From NCBI GenBank assembly GCA_902472225.1, contig CABRNB010000021.1, positions 1 through 30,690 on the forward strand: a DNA stretch of 30,690 nucleotides. The letters are read 5' to 3'. The DNA is from Caccousia sp900752115 (GTDB lineage: Bacteria; Bacillota; Clostridia; Oscillospirales; Acutalibacteraceae). Each line of letters begins with the position of its first letter. Position 1 is the stretch's first letter. The translations under genes were made by a program, and so were the position numbers. A model generated the notes under the pieces. The model saw only the letters and a program-made list of their open reading frames with translations, searched no databases and was not told where the DNA came from. Shown piece after piece: positions 6,694 through 14,316 of this stretch.

Positions 6694-8766
6694 ATGAAAC
6701 AATACCCGGCCAAGAATATCATTAACATAGCCCTGGCAGGCCACAGCGGCTCCGGAAAGACGTCCATCGCCGAGGCGATGCTGTATCTCTCCGGAGCGAC
6801 CGATCGCCGCGGCAAGGTCAGCGAGGGAAATACGGTCTGCGACAGCGATCCCGAGGAGATCCGCCGCAAGGCTTCCGTTTCCGCCGCCGTCGCGCCGCTG
6901 GAGTGGCATAACCATAAGATCAACCTTCTCGACGCGCCCGGCCTGTTCGACTTCGAGGGCGGCCTGTGCGAGTCTGTCCGCGCCGCGGACTCCGTCCTGA
7001 TCGCCGTATCCGGCAAGGACGGCGTGGCGGTCGGCACGGAAAAGGCGTATGAGGCGGCCTCCGCCCGCGGCCTGTCGAAGATCTTCTTCGTCAACGGCCT
7101 GGCGGACGAGGATGCGCGCTTCTACCGTGTGTTTGAGGATCTCAAGAGCCGTTTCGGCCCCTCGACCTGCCCGGTTGTGGTGCCTTATATCGTCGACGGC
7201 AAGGCCGACATCTACATCAACATTCTCGAGTACAAGGCCTACGACTACTCCGGCGGCAAGCCCGTTGAGGTCAAGATGCCTGACATGGGCGACCGCCTCG
7301 AGGGCCTGCGTACGGCAATTTACGAGGCTGTGGCCGAGACGAGCGACGAGATGTTTGAGAAATACTTCTCCGGCGAGCCCTTCACCCCCGAAGAGGTTAT
7401 CGTCGGTGTGAGCAAGGGCGTCAAGAGCGGCGCGATTTCCCCCGTGTTCTGCGGCGACGCCATCCTGATGCGCGGCATGGAGCAGTTCCTCGACGGCCTG
7501 ACGTGGCTCGCGCCCTCCGCGGAGGAGAAGGCGGGCGAGGTCGGCGCGGACGTGAACGGCGATCCCGTTGAGATCTCCGTCAACCCCGACGGCGCGACGG
7601 CCGCTCTCGTGTTCAAGACGGTTGCCGACCCCTTCGTGGGCAAGGTTTCCTATATCAAGGTCATCTCCGGCAAGGTCGCACCGGACTCCCAGCTGGTCAA
7701 CATGCGCACGGGCAACACCGAGCGTATCGGCAAGGTGGTCGTTATGCGCGGCAAGAAGCAGGAGGACGTCAGCGCCATCACCGCGGGCGACATCGGCGCG
7801 GTGCTCAAGCTCTCCGGCGTGAACACGGGCGACACGCTGTGCGCCCCGACGCGCAAGGTTGTCCTTGACGGCGTGAGCTATCCGAACCCGACGCTGTCCA
7901 TGGCCATCGCCCCCAAGACGAAGGGCGAGGAGGACAAGGTCGCACAGGGTATCTTCCGTCTCGTGGAGGAGGATCCGACGATTAAGTTTGTCACCAACGC
8001 CGAGACGCACCAGATGGTGATCTCCGGCCTCGGCGAGCAGCACCTCGACGTGATTGTCTCCAAGCTCAAGAGCAAGTTCGGCGTGGACGTGACGCTGCAG
8101 AAGGCGCGCGTGCCGTACCGCGAGACGATCCGCAAGAAGGTCCAGGTGCAGGGCCGCCACAAGAAGCAGACGGGCGGCCACGGCCAGTTCGGCGACGTGT
8201 GGATCGAGTTCGAGCCCTGCGACAGCGAGGGCCTCGAGTTCGGCGAGCGCGTGGTCGGCGGCTCCGTGCCGAAGAACTTCTTCCCCGCCGTCGAAAAGGG
8301 ACTGCGCGAGTGCATCCTCAAGGGCCCCCTGGCCGGATATCCGGTCGTCGGCCTGCGCGCGACGCTGTATGACGGCTCCTACCATCCGGTTGACTCCTCC
8401 GAAATGGCGTTCAAGACGGCGGCCTCCCTGGCCTACAAGGCCGGTATGCCGCAGGCTTCCCCGGTCCTGCTCGAGCCCATCGGCACGCTCAGCGCCACCG
8501 TTCCGGACGCGAACATGGGCGACATCATGGGCGAGGTCAACAAGCGCCGCGGCCGCGTGCTCGGCATGAACCCTGCCAAGGCGGGCTATCAGACCATCGA
8601 CGCGGAGGTCCCGATGGCGGAAATGTCCGACTTCTCCACCTACATGCGTCAGGTTACCCAGGGACGCGGCAGCTTCCAGTTCGACTTTGTCCGCTATGAA
8701 GAGGCTCCCGCCATGGTTGCCCAGAAGGTGATCGAAGAGGCCAAGGCCGCGGGCGACGTCGAGTAA
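6694..8766 (+). CDS. Elongation factor G paralogue (EF-G2 type) with altered G4 motif
   Basis: This 690-residue protein starts at ATG 6694 behind AAGGGG; the in-frame extension upstream lies in the leader. The full EF-G layout is visible: G domain with P-loop G-H-S-G-S-G-K-T (16-23) and D-A-P-G (80-83), domain II, and the domain III-V region with K-K-Q-T-G-G-H-G-Q-F-G-D-V-W typical of EF-G domain IV. It resembles the Thermus EF-G2/EF-G_bact branch rather than housekeeping FusA. The guanine-specificity motif NKxD is replaced by N-G-L-A (134-137) and the switch-I Thr region reads K-A-S-V-S, so nucleotide use or hydrolysis may differ from normal EF-G. It stands alone, with its own promoter and terminator and no rpsL/rpsG/tuf neighbours. 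Confidence 0.92.
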   Translation: MKQYPAKNIINIALAGHSGSGKTSIAEAMLYLSGATDRRGKVSEGNTVCDSDPEEIRRKASVSAAVAPLEWHNHKINLLDAPGLFDFEGGLCESVRAADSVLIAVSGKDGVAVGTEKAYEAASARGLSKIFFVNGLADEDARFYRVFEDLKSRFGPSTCPVVVPYIVDGKADIYINILEYKAYDYSGGKPVEVKMPDMGDRLEGLRTAIYEAVAETSDEMFEKYFSGEPFTPEEVIVGVSKGVKSGAISPVFCGDAILMRGMEQFLDGLTWLAPSAEEKAGEVGADVNGDPVEISVNPDGATAALVFKTVADPFVGKVSYIKVISGKVAPDSQLVNMRTGNTERIGKVVVMRGKKQEDVSAITAGDIGAVLKLSGVNTGDTLCAPTRKVVLDGVSYPNPTLSMAIAPKTKGEEDKVAQGIFRLVEEDPTIKFVTNAETHQMVISGLGEQHLDVIVSKLKSKFGVDVTLQKARVPYRETIRKKVQVQGRHKKQTGGHGQFGDVWIEFEPCDSEGLEFGERVVGGSVPKNFFPAVEKGLRECILKGPLAGYPVVGLRATLYDGSYHPVDSSEMAFKTAASLAYKAGMPQASPVLLEPIGTLSATVPDANMGDIMGEVNKRRGRVLGMNPAKAGYQTIDAEVPMAEMSDFSTYMRQVTQGRGSFQFDFVRYEEAPAMVAQKVIEEAKAAGDVE

Positions 8767-8814
8767 GAGGACAATTATCCGTTCTGTTATCTATTATATA
8801 ATGTATACTATTTG

Positions 8815-8850
8815 GAGCGCGGAGCCGGCCAGTCCGGCCCCGCGCTTTTT
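8815..8850 (+). terminator. Intrinsic terminator after the EF-G paralogue
   Basis: GCGCGG...CCGCGC with inner GCCGG/CCGGC forms a GC-rich stem, followed by T5 and a second T-rich run. It lies about 50 nt after the stop codon. Confidence 0.85.
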
Positions 8851-8888
8851 CCTTTTTCTAAAAGTTGTCTAAAATTCATCCCGTTTTG

Positions 8889-8918
8889 TTGCGTATCGCT
8901 TGGGCAGCATGATAGGAT
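8889..8918 (+). promoter_or_regulatory. Candidate promoter of the DUF3626-like operon
   Basis: TTGCGT (8889-8894) and TAGGAT (8913-8918) are 18 bp apart, each matching four of six consensus bases. A start near 8925 would fit the ATG at 8975 better than the TTG at 8930, which would be nearly leaderless. Confidence 0.4.
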
Positions 8919-8974
8919 AAAGATGTATTTTGCAGAGCGGTTTGCAGAACAAGGACAGGGAGGCGTTGCAGTCC

Positions 8975-10930
8975 ATGTATGAGCAGCTCAAATCGCGGAC
9001 CAAAACAGACCGGCAGCAGGAACAAAGCCTGAAGCAGACGGAGAGGATGCTGGCGCAGGACCGGTACTGGGATACGTATGCCTCTGAGGGGCAGGTACAG
9101 GGCCTCGCGCAGGAATTGCAGGATTTCGCGGAGGAAAACGCGGAGATCCTGTTCGGAGACGTGCGGGAAATGAAGGACGACACAGTCACCCGGTACGCCA
9201 GCGAGGAGCAGAAGGCGCAGCTTCAGACCCTGCGCGCGAGAAGGGACGAGCTCAAGGGTAAGGAACGCAAGAAGATGAACCGCCGGATCTACGACGTGAA
9301 CCGGCAGGTACAAACGGAGCTGCACGAGAGGCTCGACAAGGAACTGGACGAGCGGATGGGCGCCATGATGATGCGCGACGCCGTGGAAAATACGGTGCCG
9401 ATTCCGTACCGGGAGACGCTCCGGAAAATGCAGCTGAACGCCAGCGGGGATTACGGCGTGCCCGCTGAGGAACGGATGCAGGACGTGGACAGCATGCTCG
9501 CTCTGGAAAAAACGGCGGAGACGGTACGCGACGCTTCCGTCCGGAGCGTTTTTGCGCAAAAGCATCTGCAGTCCCGGCTCAGCGGAAACGCGCTGAAATA
9601 TTTGAAGCTCCGCGCGGAGCGCGTGAACAAGGCGCGCAGCAGCCTGACTGCCAGAATGGAGAAGGAAAAGAAAAAATACGAGAAAAAATATAAGGGCGTT
9701 CTGCCGGCACAGCAGATCGAGCAGCGCTTTGCCGAGCGTGTGGAGCACTACAAAAGATTTCAGGCGGACAGCGGCCATCCGCCGCCGTCCGACGCCGAGG
9801 CCCGCCGGGAGCTTCTGCACCGCGCTGTCAAGCCGGTCACATACGAGGAGCTGACGCGGCAGGGCGGCGCGCTTGAGCGCTACCGGGGGACGGTTCTGGA
9901 CCGCGTCCGGTCTGTGGCTCCCGGAATTCCGGAGATGGCTCTGGCGTATCAGCCGCAGCTGGCTCTTGTGGTGGGGGAGAGAAACGACGAGCTGCGCCGG
10001 CAGAGAAAGCCGGAGATCACGCAGGAGCAGGCGGAGCAGATGGTGCAGGAATATCTGAGCGCGGTGATGGAAAAAGGCGCGTTCCGGTTCCGCTGTTCCG
10101 GTACTGTGTTCGGGCTGATTGCCGACGACAAGATGAAAACGCAGATGGAAACGGGCACGAGCGGCGGCATGAACAACGCGCCCGTGCGCGAGGCCCTCTC
10201 GAGCGAGATGTTCGGGCAGGAGCGGGGACTGGTTCATCCCACCGAATATGAGAACTACGGATACCTGGGAAGCCGCTCCGATCTGACGGACATGACAAAG
10301 TCCGGCACGAGGCAGTACGGCTCCGTTTCGGTCAAGCTGAACAAGGAGCGGATGCGCGGGCGTACCACTTGTGTGCTCGGCGACAGCCTTGACACCCGCG
10401 AATCCTCCCAGCCGACGCCGGTGAGCGCGCCGGGAATGACCGCGGCAGGCGCGACGGCCAAGCTGGAACTGCTGAGAATCGCGCATGAGTACTGCTCTCT
10501 TTCCGATGAGGAAAAACAGAAGTTCAGCTGCCTTGACCCGGAGGAGATGCTCGCGAGAATCCAAAAGGCGGAACTGCTGGCGGGCAGGGCGGGAACCGCG
10601 TACTTTGAGCTTCAGTTTCACGGCGATGTGACAGTGCGCGACATGGAGGAAGTGGTGGTTTCCATGCCCGCCAAGGTGATGACCAAGCGTGTGACCGGTC
10701 CGGACGGCAAGGTCAGGATGGAAACCCGGGAGGAAGCCGCCAAACGGGTGATCCGGGAACAGCGGGAAGCGCTGCAGCAGATGATTGACAAAGTGGAGGA
10801 GATCAATTCCCACCCGGAGAAATACGGCAGAACGGGGATGCCTCCTCTGAAACTGAGCGTCGCGGGGAAGCTTGCCAGCCCGGCGATGATCGCGATGATT
10901 CCCAAAAAATACAGAGGCGAACTTGAGTGA
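8975..10930 (+). CDS. DUF3626-like protein with long coiled-coil N-terminus
   Basis: From ATG 8975 (GGGAGG at 8958-8963) the product is 651 residues; an in-frame TTG at 8930 would add 15. The first half is very rich in K/E/Q/R and predicts long helices or coiled coil, with no signal peptide. The second half has, in order, M-E-T-G-T-S-G-G, N-Y-G-Y-L, Q-Y-G-S-V-S-V-K-L, T-T-C-V-L-G-D-S-L and F-E-L-Q-F-H-G-D-V followed by acidic residues. I recognise this series as the DUF3626 pattern, a family best known from actinobacteria with no settled function. DUF3626 proteins usually lack such a long N-terminal part. It leads a three-gene cassette. An ADP-ribosyltransferase-like fold is a guess from the E-T-G-T-S block and is unproven. 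Confidence 0.7.
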   Translation: MYEQLKSRTKTDRQQEQSLKQTERMLAQDRYWDTYASEGQVQGLAQELQDFAEENAEILFGDVREMKDDTVTRYASEEQKAQLQTLRARRDELKGKERKKMNRRIYDVNRQVQTELHERLDKELDERMGAMMMRDAVENTVPIPYRETLRKMQLNASGDYGVPAEERMQDVDSMLALEKTAETVRDASVRSVFAQKHLQSRLSGNALKYLKLRAERVNKARSSLTARMEKEKKKYEKKYKGVLPAQQIEQRFAERVEHYKRFQADSGHPPPSDAEARRELLHRAVKPVTYEELTRQGGALERYRGTVLDRVRSVAPGIPEMALAYQPQLALVVGERNDELRRQRKPEITQEQAEQMVQEYLSAVMEKGAFRFRCSGTVFGLIADDKMKTQMETGTSGGMNNAPVREALSSEMFGQERGLVHPTEYENYGYLGSRSDLTDMTKSGTRQYGSVSVKLNKERMRGRTTCVLGDSLDTRESSQPTPVSAPGMTAAGATAKLELLRIAHEYCSLSDEEKQKFSCLDPEEMLARIQKAELLAGRAGTAYFELQFHGDVTVRDMEEVVVSMPAKVMTKRVTGPDGKVRMETREEAAKRVIREQREALQQMIDKVEEINSHPEKYGRTGMPPLKLSVAGKLASPAMIAMIPKKYRGELE

Positions 10931-10947
10931 CAGGAGGGACGGCAAAT

Positions 10948-11250
10948 ATGCCATTTGATTTTACTGTGGCGTTCCAAAACGGAGAGAGCTATCTTCTTCA
11001 CATGAAGGACGGCAGCTGGGTGCTGGCAGACCGGGAAACGGGCGAAAAGTCGGTTTCCGACTTCGCGGACAAATTTCTGCGGTTCGGCCTGTTTCGTGAG
11101 GTGACCGATCCTCTCCCTGAGAATATTATGCTGGATCTCGACGATATCGTTCACGACCGCGTACAGAGCTTTGAGCTCACGAACGAGGAGGTCGAGGGGC
11201 TGCTCGGAAGCGCCTTTGACGGCGACGGAGAGAAGGGAGGAAAGGCATAA
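10948..11250 (+). CDS. Small acidic protein of the DUF3626 cassette
   Basis: This 100-residue protein starts at ATG 10948 behind a strong AGGAGGG (10932-10938), 17 nt after the stop of the DUF3626-like gene. It begins M-P-F-D-F-T-V-A-F-Q-N-G and continues with short beta-like segments (Y-L-L-H-M-K-D-G-S-W-V-L), then an acidic helical region. There is no signal peptide or membrane segment. Its stop overlaps the next start as TAATG, so it is translationally coupled to the GNAT-like gene. I do not recognise the family. An immunity, chaperone or adaptor role for the large upstream protein is conceivable from position alone. Confidence 0.65.
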   Translation: MPFDFTVAFQNGESYLLHMKDGSWVLADRETGEKSVSDFADKFLRFGLFREVTDPLPENIMLDLDDIVHDRVQSFELTNEEVEGLLGSAFDGDGEKGGKA

Positions 11251-12068
11251 TGGAAATTTGCCGGCTCACGCCCGGACAGGAAGGATTGTTTTCCGTTTTT
11301 CTGCCGGAGCCTCTGCCGAAGTACGACGGCGCCGTGCGGCTTTTGGGCTTTCATGAGGACGGCGCCGCATACGGCGCGGCGGTGGTGGGGATCGGAATCC
11401 TCAGAGCGGAAATTCTCTCGGTCCGCAGCGCGGGCTGCCCGGCGGGAACCTGTGAGAGAGCGCTTGCCGACCAAATGATTGCAAACGCGGGGAAAACCTC
11501 GCTGCAGGAAATTGTCTTCCTCGAGGAGGGCACGGAAGAAGAACTGGACGCGCTGGAGGAAGCTCTGGCGGGCGTGGGGTTTGTCGCCGAGGAGGGCGGC
11601 AGCGCATGCATGCGCACGACGCTCGGCAAGGCGGCCGGCGGTAAAACGGGACAGCTGCTGATGCGGCTGGCAAAGGGAAAGCCGGTTGTTTCGTTTGATC
11701 AGCTCCCGTCCTCCGCCGTCGTGAGGCACAACACGGAGCATCCCGGCACGCCGATCCGGCCCGACGAATTCGATACGGGACTGAGCCGTTTCTTTCTCGA
11801 CGGTCCGGAAATCCGTGCGGTGCTGCTCCTTGCCCGCGAGGAAAGCGGACTGCGGATCGACTGGATGAGCAGCTACGGCGCGCCCGCGGACGCGATGGGA
11901 TGGCTGGTCGGGGCTGCTCTGCAGGCCGCGTCGGACAGCGAGCCGGAGGAAGCGGCTCTGACTCTGGCGGCGGGGGACGAATCCGCGCGGCGGCTTGCGG
12001 AGCGGCTGGGCTTTGAGCCGATCGAGACGGATCGCCGCGTCCGGATTTTCACCTGTTATCTCAAATAA
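11250..12068 (+). CDS. GNAT-fold acetyltransferase-like protein
   Basis: This 272-residue protein starts at an ATG that shares one base with the preceding TAA. The C-terminal segment (A-G-D-E-S-A-R-R-L-A-E-R-L-G-F-E-P, followed by a basic/aromatic strand) is the characteristic closing helix and strand of GNAT enzymes. An earlier half contains A-L-A-G-V-G-F-V-A-E-E, so two tandem GNAT-like folds are possible. I do not see a clear acetyl-CoA loop (Q/R-x-x-G-x-G/A), so catalytic activity is uncertain. Its substrate could be the products of the two genes before it or a small molecule. It closes the cassette and is followed by a tandem repeat array. Confidence 0.6.
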   Translation: MEICRLTPGQEGLFSVFLPEPLPKYDGAVRLLGFHEDGAAYGAAVVGIGILRAEILSVRSAGCPAGTCERALADQMIANAGKTSLQEIVFLEEGTEEELDALEEALAGVGFVAEEGGSACMRTTLGKAAGGKTGQLLMRLAKGKPVVSFDQLPSSAVVRHNTEHPGTPIRPDEFDTGLSRFFLDGPEIRAVLLLAREESGLRIDWMSSYGAPADAMGWLVGAALQAASDSEPEEAALTLAAGDESARRLAERLGFEPIETDRRVRIFTCYLK

Positions 12069-12121
12069 ACCGGCGGCCTGCTCTAAAACAGCCCGCTCCC
12101 AAAGGCATGCTCACGAGCGCC

Positions 12122-12358
12122 GCGCACGGGCCATGCGCACAAGCCGCGCAGGCAAGCCGCGCGCACGGGCCATGTAGACAAGCCGCGCAGGCAGGTCATG
12201 CGCACGGGCCATGTAGACAAGCCGCGCAGGCAGACCACCGCGCACGGGCCATGCACACAAGCCGCGCAGGCAAGCCATGCGCACGGGCCATGCACACAAG
12301 CCGTGCAGGCAAGCCGCGCGCACAGGCCATGCACCCAAACCGCGCGCACAATCTATGC
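12122..12358. repeat. 39-bp tandem repeat array, about six copies
   Basis: Units start at 12122, 12161, 12200 (40 bp), 12240, 12279 and 12318 (truncated), with a further fragment to 12358. Each starts GCGCACGGGCCATG and continues ACAAGCC, GCGCAGGCA. Copies differ by scattered substitutions. Frames crossing it on both strands encode repetitive A/H/R/C-rich peptides. The 40-bp unit breaks the frame and no ribosome site precedes them, so I treat it as noncoding. It fills the gap between the GNAT-like and DUF4830 genes. Confidence 0.9.
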
Positions 12359-12494
12359 GTATGAGCGGCGCTGAAAGCAATGCGGCGCGGCGTCCGCTTG
12401 CTTTTTCTTTGCGGCTGTCTTACGTTTTTGACGCATAGCCGGAACTTTTCCCTCATATCTATGCAGTAACGAGATGAGGGGGAGTGGTGTTTCG

Positions 12495-13172
12495 ATGTTC
12501 GTAGTCTCTGTCAAGACGGGAAAGAAGCGCATGATTCTGGTGCTGGCGGCGCTGCTGGCGGTGCTCACCGCGCTGCTGGCCGCGGCGAAGCTGCTTGGAA
12601 CTGCGCACGGCGCGGACAGCCTTCCCGCCGGGGAGACGAACGGGGAACGCCTCGCTTTCCTCGCCGGGTACGGCTGGGAAGCGGAGGAGGAGCCGGTCGA
12701 ACTGCGCGAGGTCGTGATTCCCGACGAGTTCGACGACGTGTATCTGCGCTACAACGAGGTGCAGAAGGCGCAGGGCATGGACCTTCTGCCGTATGCCGGA
12801 AAGACGTGCAGCCAGTGGATTTACAACGTGACCAACTATCCCTCGGAGGAGGCGGTGCACGCGTCCATTCTGGTGTTTGACGGGAAAATTATCGGAGGAG
12901 ATCTGAGCAGCACGGAGCTCGACGGCTTCCTGTGCGCCTTTGACGGAAGCGCTGCTGAGCTGCCGTGGAGCGTCTCCTCGGAGCCGGCTTCGTCCGGCGC
13001 GTCCAAGAGTTCGCAGGCGGCGTCGGATCCGGCGGCCTCCGCGGCGGAAAGCTCGTCGTCCGCAGCCGGAGAGGAGCAGCCGCAGAGCGCGGCGTCTGAC
13101 GCGGCCGCGTCCGGTTCCGCCGCCCCTGCCGCCGCCGAAGCCATTCCCGACGATGCGTGGCCGATCGATTGA
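12495..13172 (+). CDS. DUF4830 membrane-anchored protein
   Basis: From ATG 12495 (AGGGGGAG about 11 nt upstream) the product is 225 residues. A basic start (K-T-G-K-K-R) is followed by one hydrophobic helix at about residues 13-30 (M-I-L-V-L-A-A-L-L-A-V-L-T-A-L-L). Then comes a compact domain with G-W-E, V-V-I-P-D-E-F-D-D-V-Y, Y-N-E-V-Q-K-A-Q-G, V-T-N-Y-P and D-G-K-I-I-G-G-D. I recognise this as DUF4830, a Clostridia family of unknown role. Residues from about 158 onward are a Ser/Ala/Pro-rich low-complexity tail, probably a spacer outside the membrane. The gene is alone, bracketed by the two tandem arrays. Confidence 0.85.
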   Translation: MFVVSVKTGKKRMILVLAALLAVLTALLAAAKLLGTAHGADSLPAGETNGERLAFLAGYGWEAEEEPVELREVVIPDEFDDVYLRYNEVQKAQGMDLLPYAGKTCSQWIYNVTNYPSEEAVHASILVFDGKIIGGDLSSTELDGFLCAFDGSAAELPWSVSSEPASSGASKSSQAASDPAASAAESSSSAAGEEQPQSAASDAAASGSAAPAAAEAIPDDAWPID

Positions 13173-13297
13173 TTTTTCCCGGGGAAAAGAGTAGAGTAGT
13201 AAAGAATGCGGAGTGCGGAGGCCTTTGCGCCGGACTTGTTTGCGAAAGCGGAGAAAGCCCGCGGTGAAGAGGCGCACGGTCTTCCGCACTCCGGAGG

Positions 13298-13520
13298 CAT
13301 GTGTTAAAGACGCACGCGGCTGTCCGTACTCCGGGTGTATGCGTTAAAGACGCACGCGGTTGTCCGCACCCCGGGTGCATGCGTCAAAGGCGCACGCGGC
13401 TGTCTGTACTCCGGGTGCATGCGTTAAAGACGCACGCGGTTGTCCGCACCCCGGAGGCATGCGTCAAAGGCGCACACGGCTGTCCATACCCCGGAGGCAT
13501 GCACCGAAGACGCGGAGCGC
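13298..13520. repeat. 40-bp tandem repeat array with an 80-bp higher-order pattern
   Basis: Units start at 13298, 13338, 13378, 13418 and 13458, with a decayed sixth from 13498. A half-like unit lies upstream from about 13265. Units 2 and 4 are nearly identical and units 3 and 5 share the same variants, implying an 80-bp duplication. Each unit contains two potential hairpins: TGCGT-5 nt-ACGCA and GCGG-4 nt-CCGC. A short open frame runs through but lacks a ribosome site. Between the DUF4830 stop (13172) and 13265 I see nothing else. Confidence 0.9.
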
Positions 13521-13537
13521 GCAGGTTTTTTTGCCAA

Positions 13538-13557
13538 GCTTTTTTTACAAAAAAAGC
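13538..13557. other. A/T-run hairpin upstream of the pseudouridine synthase gene
   Basis: GC-T7-AC-A7-GC forms a perfect 9-bp stem with a two-base spacer, ending 14 nt before the ribosome site. It could act as a weak terminator on either strand for transcripts crossing the repeat array, or as a transcription pause site. Confidence 0.45.
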
Positions 13558-13583
13558 GGGGAAAAGCGGGGAAAGGAATGAAT

Positions 13584-14306
13584 ATGGAGAGAATCGATAA
13601 GGTGCTGGCGCTGCACGGGTTTGGGAGCCGGAAGGAAGTGGCGGCGCTGGTGAAAAGGGGAGGCGTGACGGTCAACGGATCGCCGGTGAAGAAAGCGGAT
13701 GTCAAAATCGATCCGGAGCGCGACGAGGTGCTCGTGATGGGCGAGCCGGTGACGCTGCGCCGGACGCTGGTGCTGATGATGAACAAGCCGGCCGGAGTGC
13801 TGTCCGCGTCGCGGGACTCGAGAGCCAAAACGGTGGTGGATCTGCTGCCGCCGGAGCTGTCCCGCAGAGGGCTGTTCCCGGCGGGGCGGCTCGACAAGGA
13901 CACCGAGGGCCTGCTGATTCTGACGGACGACGGCGATCTGGCTCACCGGATGCTCTCGCCCAAAAGCCATGTGTACAAGCTCTACGAGGCCGAGCTGGAC
14001 AAGCCGGTCGGGGAGGAGGACGTGCGCCTGTTTGCCCAGGGACTGCGGGCCGGAGAGCTCGAATGCCTGCCGGCGCAGCTTATTCCCGGGGAGGATCCGA
14101 GGGTGGCGCGCGTGCGCATCCGGGAGGGCAAGTTTCACCAGGTCAAGCGGATGTTTCACGCGGTGGGCAAGGAAGTGATCCATTTGAGACGTCTTTCCAT
14201 CGGAAACCTGTCGCTGGATCCCTCTCTGAAGCCCGGTGAAGCGCGGCTTCTGAGCGAGGAGGAGCAGGCAAAAATCTTTGAACCGGAAGGGGAAAAGGGG
14301 GTCTGA
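13584..14306 (+). CDS. rsuA: RsuA-family rRNA pseudouridine synthase
   Basis: From ATG 13584 (GAAAGG 13571-13576, spacing seven) the product is 240 residues; another ATG at 13578 is only one nt from the ribosome site. An N-terminal S4 RNA-binding domain (R-I-D-K-V-L-A-L-H-G-F-G-S-R-K-E-V at 3-19, G-G-V-T-V-N-G) is followed by the catalytic domain with G-R-L-D-K-D-T-E-G-L at 101-110. Asp104 is the catalytic aspartate. K-F-H-Q-V-K-R-M-F is the conserved C-terminal strand. The family isomerises uridine in 16S rRNA (U516 in E. coli) or 23S rRNA; the target here cannot be read from sequence. It lies between a repeat array and a palindrome. Confidence 0.92.
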   Translation: MERIDKVLALHGFGSRKEVAALVKRGGVTVNGSPVKKADVKIDPERDEVLVMGEPVTLRRTLVLMMNKPAGVLSASRDSRAKTVVDLLPPELSRRGLFPAGRLDKDTEGLLILTDDGDLAHRMLSPKSHVYKLYEAELDKPVGEEDVRLFAQGLRAGELECLPAQLIPGEDPRVARVRIREGKFHQVKRMFHAVGKEVIHLRRLSIGNLSLDPSLKPGEARLLSEEEQAKIFEPEGEKGV

Positions 14307-14316
14307 GCAGATCTTA

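Noticed and set aside
6376..8385. Long minus-strand ORF opposite the EF-G paralogue
   Set aside because: Shadow of a strongly conserved coding gene; no ribosome site and an H/A/D/L-biased composition.
8797..8810. TATAAT and TATACT boxes just after the EF-G paralogue as a promoter
   Set aside because: They lie immediately before a strong terminator and lack a good -35, so any transcript would stop at once.
8876..10954. 692-residue minus-strand ORF opposite the DUF3626-like gene
   Set aside because: The plus strand has the recognised motif series, good ribosome sites and coupled downstream genes; the minus frame has none of these.
12107..12364. Repetitive protein encoded by the 39-bp array (either strand)
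   Set aside because: One unit is 40 bp and shifts the frame, no ribosome site precedes the possible starts, and composition is only a reflection of the repeat.
12122..13520. CRISPR arrays
   Set aside because: In both arrays the entire 39/40-bp unit is repeated with only point differences. There are no unique spacers between constant repeats and no cas genes, so these are plain tandem repeats.
13440..13583. Upstream extension of the RsuA-family gene into the repeat array
   Set aside because: The S4 domain starts at the ATG at 13584, which has a properly spaced ribosome site; the extension is translated repeat sequence.
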